Origin: CAZALT01 sp964485515
GTDB lineage: Bacteria > Actinomycetota > Acidimicrobiia > Acidimicrobiales > Acidimicrobilacustridaceae
DNA: 9,313 bases
Assembly (NCBI GenBank): GCA_964485515.1
Contig: CAZALT010000141.1
Span: 1 to 9,313, forward strand
Direction: 5' to 3'
Part shown: positions 1 to 7,000 of the stretch, piece by piece
Numbering within the stretch: the stretch's first letter is position 1
Layout of the letters: every line of letters begins with the position of its first letter
Notes under the pieces: generated by a model
Database searches by the model: none
Seen by the model: the letters and a program-made list of their open reading frames with translations, nothing else
What the model was told of the DNA's origin: nothing
Position numbers and translations under genes: made by a program

Positions 1-115
1 CGTCGTCGAGCACACCCGACGACGAGCGCTTGTCCTCGGCGAACACCTCGGCGAACTCACCGCCTGTCTGCAGGGCGGTGCCGAGCACGCGGGTGACGAC
101 GGACTCTTCGATCAC
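1..115 (-). CDS. tldD: TldD-like metalloprotease/modulator, N-terminal fragment
   Basis: This is the 5' end of a gene that runs off the left edge; only the first 38 codons are present. TldD family proteins pair with PmbA/TldE to form a zinc protease that degrades unfolded or short peptides and matures some RiPP peptides. The visible protein starts MIEESVVTRVLGTAL and continues GGEFAEVFAEDKRSSS then GVLDD. The G-(G/D)-(E/D)-FAE-x-(F/Y)-x-E followed by a Ser-rich stretch and an L-D-D turn is typical of the TldD N-terminus. The catalytic HExxxH motif would lie outside the window. The GTG start at 115 is chosen because a clear AGGAG lies six bases upstream and the protein then starts at the usual family position. 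It is divergent from the thioesterase gene at 235. Family recognition rests on 38 residues, so a PmbA-type partner cannot be fully excluded. Confidence 0.75.
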   Translation of the reverse strand, partial: MIEESVVTRVLGTALQTGGEFAEVFAEDKRSSSGVLDD

Positions 116-121
116 GGGTGA

Positions 122-126
122 CTCCT
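122..126 (-). promoter_or_regulatory. Shine-Dalgarno site of the tldD-like gene
   Basis: On the minus strand the sequence reads AGGAG, then six bases, then GTG. This is the only strong, well-spaced Shine-Dalgarno site before any start in the window and it fixes the GTG at 115 as the start. It implies that this gene has a real 5' leader, unlike its divergent neighbour. Confidence 0.75.
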
Positions 127-222
127 GTGCGGGGACGTACGACGACGTTCGGGACTTCCGGGGGATCGGACGCCGTTCGACCGGCCGGAGCAGGCGAGTG
201 GATACCCGATCGTTGAGCGCTT

Positions 223-229
223 TAGGGTA
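223..229. promoter_or_regulatory. symmetric -10 box TAGGGTA between tldD and the thioesterase gene
   Basis: The heptamer TAGGGTA reads TANNNT on both strands: TAGGGT at 223-228 on plus and TACCCT at 229-224 on minus. On plus, six bases separate the box from the ATG at 235, so a start of transcription at about +7 would give a leaderless mRNA. On minus, the box would give a leader of about 100 bases ending in the AGGAG of the tldD-like gene. The box is embedded in the palindrome GGGTACCC (225-232). No convincing -35 hexamer is visible in either direction. The AGGG at 224-227 could instead be a weak ribosome binding site seven bases before the ATG, so the promoter reading is inference. Confidence 0.5.
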
Positions 230-234
230 CCCCG

Positions 235-612
235 ATGCCCATCAAGCCCGGCCGGAGCGCCTCGGTCGATCTGCTGGTGTCGGACACCGACACGGCGATC
301 GCCGCCAAGTCCGGAGAAGTGCCTGTGCTGGGCACACCTCGAGTCGTGGCCCTGTGCGAGGAGGCCGCGGTCGCCAGCATCGTCGGCCAGCTCGGAGCGG
401 AGCAGACCACGGTCAGCATGCAGGTCCAGCTCGATCACCTCGCCCCCACCGCGGTCGGCCACACCGTCACCGCCGAGGCCACCGTCGACAAGGTCGTCGG
501 CCGCCGGGTCATCTTCACCGTGTCGGTCAACGACGAACGCGGCCTCATCGCGGTCGGACGGGTCACCCGTGTCGTGGTCGACACCGAGCGGTTCTTGGAG
601 AAGACGACCTGA
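235..612 (+). CDS. FlK-like hotdog-fold acyl-CoA thioesterase
   Basis: A 125-residue single-domain protein of the fluoroacetyl-CoA thioesterase (FlK)-like family, hotdog fold, likely a soluble cytosolic dimer that hydrolyses a short acyl-CoA. The segment from T34 through TPRVVALCEEAA, then the VQLDHLAPTAVG segment, and the C-terminal GRVTRVVVDTERFL fit the family over the whole length. T34, E42 and H68 have the same spacing (8 and 26 residues) as the catalytic Thr42, Glu50 and His76 of Streptomyces FlK. The Phe residues that form the FlK lid align here to K25 and E28, so specificity for fluoroacetyl-CoA is unlikely; the real substrate is unknown. The ATG at 235 is supported by the family N-terminus and by the -10-like box six bases upstream. 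The gene stands alone, divergent from tldD and 103 bases before the membrane protein gene. Confidence 0.85.
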   Translation: MPIKPGRSASVDLLVSDTDTAIAAKSGEVPVLGTPRVVALCEEAAVASIVGQLGAEQTTVSMQVQLDHLAPTAVGHTVTAEATVDKVVGRRVIFTVSVNDERGLIAVGRVTRVVVDTERFLEKTT

Positions 613-620
613 GGTTCGTT

Positions 621-664
621 CTGGCTGGACAGATACGCCGTACAGACCGGCTCTTCCCAGCCAG
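621..664 (+). repeat. 8-bp inverted repeat after the thioesterase gene
   Basis: CTGGCTGG at 621-628 and CCAGCCAG at 657-664 form a perfect 8-bp inverted repeat with a 28-base loop, beginning nine bases after the thioesterase stop codon. There is no T-tract, and the loop is long for an intrinsic terminator. It could be a weak terminator, an mRNA 3' stabiliser or an operator for the downstream gene, whose start is 51 bases further on. The repeat is seen; its role is not established. Confidence 0.35.
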
Positions 665-689
665 TTCAGCTACGCCGCAGGTGACTCGC

Positions 690-709
690 GGGTACCAGGT
701 GGGTACCCT
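690..709 (+). promoter_or_regulatory. GGTACC-type promoter of the membrane protein gene
   Basis: Two GGGTACC elements start at 690 and 701, eleven bases or about one helical turn apart. The second runs into TACCCT (704-709), a TANNNT -10 box six bases before the ATG at 716, the same spacing as for the thioesterase gene. A GTGAC at 681-685 is a possible weak -35. The AGGTGGG at 697-703 looks like a Shine-Dalgarno site but is 12 bases from the ATG, farther than usual. A leaderless mRNA is the preferred reading. Confidence 0.5.
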
Positions 710-715
710 TGCCCC

Positions 716-1834
716 ATGGATTCCGAGGGGGTGAGCTCCGCGGTCGGCGTCGTCGACGCGGCCGATCCGCCTCCTGTCGCGCCCCCGGAACCAGCCGGAA
801 GCACCGCCGACCCGGCGAGTCCACCCAGCTTCCTCAAGCGCTTCTCGTTCCCCCTCCGCATCGCGGCGAGCGTCCTCATGCTCGGGTTGCTCTACACCCG
901 GCTCCCCAACCTCGACTGGGACGAGGTCGTCCCCGCCTGGACAGCCTCGACCGCGTGGTGGCTCCTCGGCGCCGCGGCGCTCACCATGTTCGGCATCGTG
1001 CTGTCCGCCCTGCGGTGGAAGCAGGTGCTCAACGCCCTGGACCTGGGCGGCGACAAGGCCCCGATGAAGCGACTGGTGCCCCTCTACTTCGCGGGGCAGT
1101 TCGTCTCCAACGTCTTGCCCACCACCATCGGCGGCGATGTCCTGCGGGTCAGCCGCCTGTCGAAGGACAACGGCGACGCCCCCGACACGTTCGCGTCCGT
1201 GGTGCTCGAGCGGCTCACCGGATGGCTGGTCCTGCCCATCATCACGTTCATCGGGCTGCTGGTGAACCCCGATCTCCTCCACAAGGGCACGGCCAGCACC
1301 ATCGCCCTGCTCACCGCGGTCGGCACGCTCATCGCGCTCGTCGCCGTGCTGTTCGTCGCCTACCACCCGAGCGCCGGCGGGCGGTTCCGTTCGCACACCG
1401 GCGCCCTCGGCTTCATCGGTGCGGTGCACGTGGGTGTCGACCGCCTGCGCCGGCACCCCCGAGCCGCCGTCGGCCTCCTGGCCGTGGGGCTGCTGTACCA
1501 GTTCGTGCTCTGCCTCGCCGCGCTGATGGCGGCCGCCGCGGTCGGACTCGCCGACGTCGGGCTCACCCCGCTCCTCGCCTTCTTCCCGGCTGTGCTCATC
1601 GCCCAGGTGCTGCCGCTCGGCATCGCCGGGTTGGGCATCCGCGAGGGAGCGTTCGTGCTCTTCCTCACCCCGCTCGGCTTCCCGGCCGAACAGGCCATCG
1701 CCCTGGGTCTGCTGCTCTACCTCCTCAACCTGGCCGCGAGCCTCGCCGGGGCACCGGCCTTCGCTATCCACGGCCGCAAGCCGGGACCTGACACCGACGC
1801 GGATGCGGGGCCCGCGCGTACGGCCGCCGCGTAG
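716..1834 (+). CDS. LPG_synthase_TM/UPF0104 family membrane protein (flippase-like)
   Basis: A 372-residue integral membrane protein of the lysylphosphatidylglycerol synthase TM-region family (PF03706/UPF0104; also the AglD C-terminal type), without the MprF aminoacyltransferase domain. Family marks are RWKQVL (100-105), the GGDVLRVSRL segment (139-148), ERLTGW (165-170) and GIAGLGIREGA (302-312). About eight hydrophobic segments can be seen, near residues 46-63, 80-99, 120-136, 169-184, 194-215, 250-274, 282-304 and 325-350. The first 40 residues are Pro/Ala-rich and probably a disordered cytoplasmic tail; the last 18 are a polar tail. Related proteins are thought to move lipid or polyprenol-linked substrates across the membrane; the substrate here is unknown. 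The ATG at 716 is preferred over an in-frame GTG at 569, which lies inside the thioesterase gene. dxs follows after 24 bases, so co-transcription is possible. Confidence 0.85.
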   Translation: MDSEGVSSAVGVVDAADPPPVAPPEPAGSTADPASPPSFLKRFSFPLRIAASVLMLGLLYTRLPNLDWDEVVPAWTASTAWWLLGAAALTMFGIVLSALRWKQVLNALDLGGDKAPMKRLVPLYFAGQFVSNVLPTTIGGDVLRVSRLSKDNGDAPDTFASVVLERLTGWLVLPIITFIGLLVNPDLLHKGTASTIALLTAVGTLIALVAVLFVAYHPSAGGRFRSHTGALGFIGAVHVGVDRLRRHPRAAVGLLAVGLLYQFVLCLAALMAAAAVGLADVGLTPLLAFFPAVLIAQVLPLGIAGLGIREGAFVLFLTPLGFPAEQAIALGLLLYLLNLAASLAGAPAFAIHGRKPGPDTDADAGPARTAAA

Positions 1835-1841
1835 ATCCCGC

Positions 1842-1849
1842 GGTACCGT
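1842..1849 (+). promoter_or_regulatory. GGTACCGT -10-type box before dxs
   Basis: GGTACCGT lies in the 24-base gap between the membrane protein stop and the dxs ATG. TACCGT (1844-1849) fits TANNNT and is nine bases before the ATG. No Shine-Dalgarno site is present, which agrees with a leaderless or nearly leaderless dxs transcript starting close to 1856-1859. The upstream -35 position falls in the end of the preceding gene and shows no consensus. Read-through from that gene is the alternative. Confidence 0.4.
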
Positions 1850-1858
1850 GAACGTCAC

Positions 1859-3700
1859 ATGATCCTCGAGACGATCAACTCCCCGGCCGACCTGCGAGCG
1901 CTCGACGACGAGCAGCTCGCGGTCCTCGCCACGGAGATCCGGGCCTTCGTCGTCGAGTCGGTCAACCGGGTCGGCGGGCACCTCGGCTCGAACCTGGGCG
2001 TGGTCGAGCTCACCCTCGCCTTGCACCGGGTGTTCAACTCCCCCGAGGACATCATCTTGTGGGACACCGGCCACCAGGCCTACGTGCACAAGATGCTCAC
2101 GGGTCGACGCGACGACTTCACCACCCTGCGCCAGGCCGGCGGCCTGTCCGGCTACCCGTGCCGCGACGAATCCGAGCACGACTGGATCGAGAACAGCCAC
2201 GCGTCGACCATCTTGAGCTACGCCCACGGGCTCGCCACCGCCGAGCAGTCCGAGCTGGGCTCGAACCGGCGCATCGTGGCGGTCATCGGCGACGGGTCGA
2301 TGACCGGGGGCATGGCCTACGAGGGGCTCAACAACCTGGGTCACAGCGGGCGGGACTGCATCATCGTGCTCAACGACAACGGGCGCTCGTACGCACCCAC
2401 CATCTCCCGCCTGGGCGAGAGCCTGGCCAAGATCCGCAACAACCCGGTGTACATGCGACGCCAGGCGCGCATCGAGAAGGTGGTCGGCGAGATGCCGTGG
2501 GTCGGCGATCGCCTCGAGCGCGCCCTCGACGCCACCAAAGCCGCGGTGCGCGAGATGTGGGAACCACCGGTGTTCTTCGAGTCGCTCGGTGTTCGCTACA
2601 CCGGCCCGTTCGACGGCCACGACATCGGCCTCATCGAACAGGAGCTGCGCAACGCCTCCGAGATCGGCGGTCCACAGGTCATCCACGTCATCACCCACAA
2701 GGGTCGGGGCTACGGGCCCGCCGAGCTCGACGACGTCAAGCACCTGCACGACACCTCCGAGGCCAAGCCGGGCAGCTACACCGCCGCGTTCACCGAGGCC
2801 ATCATCAAGGAGGCCGAGGAACACCCCGAGATCATGGCCATCACCGCGGCCATGCCCGACTCCACCGGCCTGCTCCCGTTCAAGGAGCGCTACCCCGATC
2901 AGTTCCTCGACGTCGGCATCGCCGAGCAGCACGCGGTCACCGCCGCGGCCGGCATGGCGATGGGCGGCCTGCGGCCGATCGTCGCCGTCTACTCCACGTT
3001 CCTCACCCGGGCCTTCGACCAGGTGAACCTCGACGTCGGCCTGCACAGCCAGCCCGTCATCTTCTGCCTCGACCGGGCCGGCATCACCGGCGATGACGGT
3101 CCTAGCCACCACGGCGTGCTCGACATGGTCCTGCTCACCAAGGTGCCAGGCATGGTCATGTTCGCCCCGTCGTCCTACCAGGAGCTGCAGGTCATGCTCC
3201 ACGACGCGCTCGCCATCACCGACCGGCCCGTGGCGATCCGCTGGGCCAAGACCATGGCCCGCCAGGTCACCGAGGACCAGATCGGCCACGGCCTCGCCGC
3301 CCGCCAGGTGCAGTCGGGCACCGACGTGTGCCTCATCGGCGTGGGCAAGATGGTCGAGGTCTGCGAGCAGGCCGCCGCGCAGCTCGCCGACCAGGGCCTG
3401 TCGGTGTCGGTGTGGGATCCCCGCTGCGTGTCGCCGCTCGACCCGGCGATGATCGCCGACGCCGCCGAGCATCGGGTCGTGGTCACCATCGAAGACGGCC
3501 TCCGCGAGGGTGGCATCGGTGCGGCCATAGCCGAGCAGGTCCGCGACAAGGCCGAGCACAGCGGCAACCTAAACGGCAGCTCGCCCATCGTTCGGGTGCT
3601 GGGCACTCCCGTGGCGTTCATCCCTCACGGCAAGCCCGACGACATCCTCGCCGAGCTCGGCCTCGACGTCGCCGGCGTCATCGCCGCCGCGACGAAGTAG
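1859..3700 (+). CDS. dxs: 1-deoxy-D-xylulose-5-phosphate synthase
   Basis: A complete 613-residue cytosolic ThDP- and Mg-dependent enzyme that condenses pyruvate with glyceraldehyde 3-phosphate, the first and usually flux-setting step of the MEP isoprenoid pathway. Visible marks: GGHLGSNLG with H41; GDGSMTGG (144-151) and NDN (172-174) for ThDP/Mg; DVGIAEQHAVT with catalytic E356; Y378 in VYSTF; R406 and H417 in DRAGIT...SHHG. E356, Y378, R406 and H417 keep the relative spacing of E. coli E370, Y392, R420 and H431. The ThDP pyrimidine-binding domain spans about 305-470 and the transketolase C-domain about 490-613. The SGYP...SEHDW...SHAS stretch (98-116) is of the actinobacterial type. After R461 the usual Y/F-P-R/K-G is replaced by WAKT, an odd local feature. 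Length is slightly short for the family but complete. ATG at 1859 is the only start matching the N-terminus. Confidence 0.95.
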   Translation: MILETINSPADLRALDDEQLAVLATEIRAFVVESVNRVGGHLGSNLGVVELTLALHRVFNSPEDIILWDTGHQAYVHKMLTGRRDDFTTLRQAGGLSGYPCRDESEHDWIENSHASTILSYAHGLATAEQSELGSNRRIVAVIGDGSMTGGMAYEGLNNLGHSGRDCIIVLNDNGRSYAPTISRLGESLAKIRNNPVYMRRQARIEKVVGEMPWVGDRLERALDATKAAVREMWEPPVFFESLGVRYTGPFDGHDIGLIEQELRNASEIGGPQVIHVITHKGRGYGPAELDDVKHLHDTSEAKPGSYTAAFTEAIIKEAEEHPEIMAITAAMPDSTGLLPFKERYPDQFLDVGIAEQHAVTAAAGMAMGGLRPIVAVYSTFLTRAFDQVNLDVGLHSQPVIFCLDRAGITGDDGPSHHGVLDMVLLTKVPGMVMFAPSSYQELQVMLHDALAITDRPVAIRWAKTMARQVTEDQIGHGLAARQVQSGTDVCLIGVGKMVEVCEQAAAQLADQGLSVSVWDPRCVSPLDPAMIADAAEHRVVVTIEDGLREGGIGAAIAEQVRDKAEHSGNLNGSSPIVRVLGTPVAFIPHGKPDDILAELGLDVAGVIAAATK

Positions 3701-3803
3701 CCCGGCACTCGACGGTGCTCAACCCAGCCAGGACACCCGCCGTGTGGCATCCGCTGTCGGTCGCCACCGGCTGAGACAGACGCAGACTTCGCGCACCACA
3801 GGC
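3701..3803. other. convergent intergenic gap with a weak hairpin
   Basis: This 103-base gap lies between the stop codons of dxs and the DUF1697 gene, which converge. A bidirectional terminator would be expected here. The only compact structure seen is a 6-bp stem with a CGCC loop at 3756-3771 (one G-U pair), extended by one C-G pair beyond a mismatch. No T-tract follows on either strand. It is a poor terminator candidate and termination may be Rho-dependent. Confidence 0.25.
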
Positions 3804-4337
3804 CTACCGGTCCGCCAGCTCGACGAGCTTGAGGACGGTGCGCCAGTTCCTGGCCGTGCCGTGTTCGACCTTGCGGCCTTGGCCTTTGCCGATGGCTTCG
3901 ACGATCTTGGAGCGACCCATGCCGTCGGGGAGGTGGAAGTACTGCTCGCGGCCCGACACCGTGATCTCCTCGGGGGAGAACGGGGTGAGGTCCATCCAGC
4001 TCGACGGGTCGGGAGCGTCGCCGCTGAAGAAGACGACGTGCAGCTTGGTGGGGTCGTCGACCTCGTAGGGACACGCCTCCACGACGGCACGCAGCTCGGT
4101 GCGCGAGCGGATCATGGTGGGCACGTCCAGGCCGACGCTCGACGCGATGGTGTCCTGGACCAGCTCCTGGACGGTCTTGTCGGACGTCGACGGGTGGTCG
4201 AGCACGACGTTGCCGCTCTGGATGTAGGTGACCACGTCGGTGGCGCCGGCCCCGGTGAGCGCCGTGCGCAGCTCGGCCATGGGCAGCTTGCGGCCTCCCA
4301 CGTTCACCCCTCGGAGCAGCGCGATGTAGGTCGGCAC
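3804..4337 (-). CDS. DUF1697 family protein
   Basis: A 177-residue soluble protein of the DUF1697 family (PF08002), at the normal length for the family. Its marks are RGVNVGG (9-15), TYIQSGNVV (37-45), LHVVFF (99-104), GMGRSK (139-144) and GTARNWRTV (160-168), in the family's order. No biochemical role is established for this family as far as I know, and no catalytic residues can be assigned. The GTG start at 4337 gives the canonical N-terminus MPTYIALLRG; a GAGG about ten bases upstream is a modest ribosome binding site. It lies 37 bases after the NfuA-like gene on the same strand, so the two are likely co-transcribed, although this need not mean a shared function. An in-frame extension upstream overlaps the nfuA gene and is not supported. 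It converges with dxs. Confidence 0.85.
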   Translation of the reverse strand: MPTYIALLRGVNVGGRKLPMAELRTALTGAGATDVVTYIQSGNVVLDHPSTSDKTVQELVQDTIASSVGLDVPTMIRSRTELRAVVEACPYEVDDPTKLHVVFFSGDAPDPSSWMDLTPFSPEEITVSGREQYFHLPDGMGRSKIVEAIGKGQGRKVEHGTARNWRTVLKLVELADR

Positions 4338-4374
4338 GAAGCCAGCCTCGCGCCACCGCCAGGATCGGGCGGGA

Positions 4375-5037
4375 TCAGGTGAAGTAGGGCGATTCGCCGG
4401 CGTCGTGGTCGGTGACGTCGATGATGTCGGTGACCTCCGGGATCATCTCCTTGATGGCCACCTGGATGCCTTCGCGCAGCGTGGCCGCGCTCATGGCGCA
4501 GCCCTGGCAGCCGCCACCCATCGACAGGTGCACGACCGTGCCGTCGACGCCCTTGAGCTCGGCGAAGCCGCCGTGGGAGGCGAGGCCCGGGTTGATCGAC
4601 TGCTCGAGGAGCTGGGTGACCTTCTCGGCGATGTCGCCGGTGAGCACGATGCTCGGGTCGACGAGTCCGCTCGACGCCGACGGCCGGTTCGGGTTGCGGA
4701 TGACCAGACCGCCCTGGCCGGGGCTGGTGGGCAGGTCGAGGGTGGCGCCGCGCAGGTTGGCGACGCTCGCCACCGGGATGACGACGGTGAGCCCGTCCTG
4801 CACCGAGACGTGGTCCTCCTCCTCGGCGGCGGAGATGAGCTCGAAGCCGAGGTCGTAGGCGTACTCGCTGCCGTTGGCGCCGAGGATCTCGACCCGCAGG
4901 CCGAGCGTGCCGGGGTCGTCCTCGGCATCGCGGATCTCGATGACCTTCACCAGCGCCTCGGGCGTGACGGTGAGGACGAGGTCGCTGGCCGCGTCGACGG
5001 CAGCTTCGTCCTGGACGGGGGTTTCGGTGTCGCTCAT
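4375..5037 (-). CDS. nfuA: NfuA-like Fe-S cluster carrier (degenerate A-type domain plus NifU domain)
   Basis: A 220-residue protein with the E. coli NfuA layout. Residues about 20-117 resemble an A-type (IscA/HesB) carrier fold: LRVEI, then DGLTVVIP, then LRGATLDL and the closing GGLVIRNPN. All A-type cysteines are missing; the GGGCSG-like site reads LGANGS. Residues about 132-210 are a NifU C-terminal domain with GGGCQGCAMS, so C177 and C180 form the CxxC that binds a shared [4Fe-4S] cluster at a dimer interface; these are the protein's only cysteines. The likely role is delivery of Fe-S clusters to cytosolic apo-enzymes, for example the IspG/IspH enzymes that act later in the MEP pathway, though that link is inference. 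ATG at 5037 is chosen from the family N-terminus; the frame stays open upstream into the ABC-F gene, but that part is a shadow. No Shine-Dalgarno site is visible. Confidence 0.88.
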   Translation of the reverse strand: MSDTETPVQDEAAVDAASDLVLTVTPEALVKVIEIRDAEDDPGTLGLRVEILGANGSEYAYDLGFELISAAEEEDHVSVQDGLTVVIPVASVANLRGATLDLPTSPGQGGLVIRNPNRPSASSGLVDPSIVLTGDIAEKVTQLLEQSINPGLASHGGFAELKGVDGTVVHLSMGGGCQGCAMSAATLREGIQVAIKEMIPEVTDIIDVTDHDAGESPYFT

Positions 5038-5047
5038 GGCGTCGGTC

Positions 5048-5055
5048 AGGCTACC
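5048..5055 (-). promoter_or_regulatory. GGTAGCCT -10-type box before nfuA
   Basis: On the minus strand GGTAGCCT ends ten bases before the nfuA ATG; its TAGCCT (5053-5048) fits TANNNT. Together with the missing Shine-Dalgarno site this suggests a short-leader or leaderless nfuA transcript separate from the upstream ABC-F gene, which ends about 120 bases earlier. The rest of the gap shows no clear terminator for the ABC-F gene and no convincing -35. Confidence 0.45.
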
Positions 5056-5156
5056 GGGAGTGGCCCACCGAACACCCCTTCTCGTTCTGGCGTACCTCGC
5101 AGTTGCTCCACGACGCCGACGAACGCAATTTCGAGCGGGGCGCCAGGTCGGAGCTC

Positions 5157-6980
<1,824 letters not shown>

Positions 6981-7000
6981 GGTAGGTAGATTGCGCAGCC
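6981..7000. promoter_or_regulatory. 20-base divergent start region of the ABC-F and permease genes
   Basis: The two start codons face away from each other across only 20 bases. On plus, TAGATT (6987-6992) fits TANNNT and lies eight bases before the GTG at 7001. On minus, the overlapping CAATCT (6993-6988) is a weaker -10 candidate seven bases before the ATG at 6980. Neither gene has a well-placed Shine-Dalgarno site. Any -35 or operator must lie inside the opposite coding region. Confidence 0.4.

Noticed and set aside
569..715. An upstream in-frame GTG at 569 for the flippase-like gene.
   Set aside because: It lies inside the thioesterase gene and adds 49 residues with no family similarity; the ATG at 716 has a promoter-like box at the proper distance.
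3093..3452. Ser/Arg/Pro-rich plus-strand open frames inside dxs considered as overlapping genes.
   Set aside because: Their composition is that of frame-shifted high-GC coding sequence, and they lack their own ribosome binding sites or domains.
563..3559. A 998-codon open frame on the minus strand, opposite the flippase-like gene and dxs.
   Set aside because: It is antisense to two proteins with clear family motifs. Its translation is rich in H, D, G, R, E and V with no recognisable domain, as expected for a stop-poor shadow frame in high-GC DNA.
3756..3771. A small hairpin considered as a bidirectional terminator between dxs and the DUF1697 gene.
   Set aside because: Only six base pairs with a G-U pair, no T-tract on either side; kept only as a low-confidence note.
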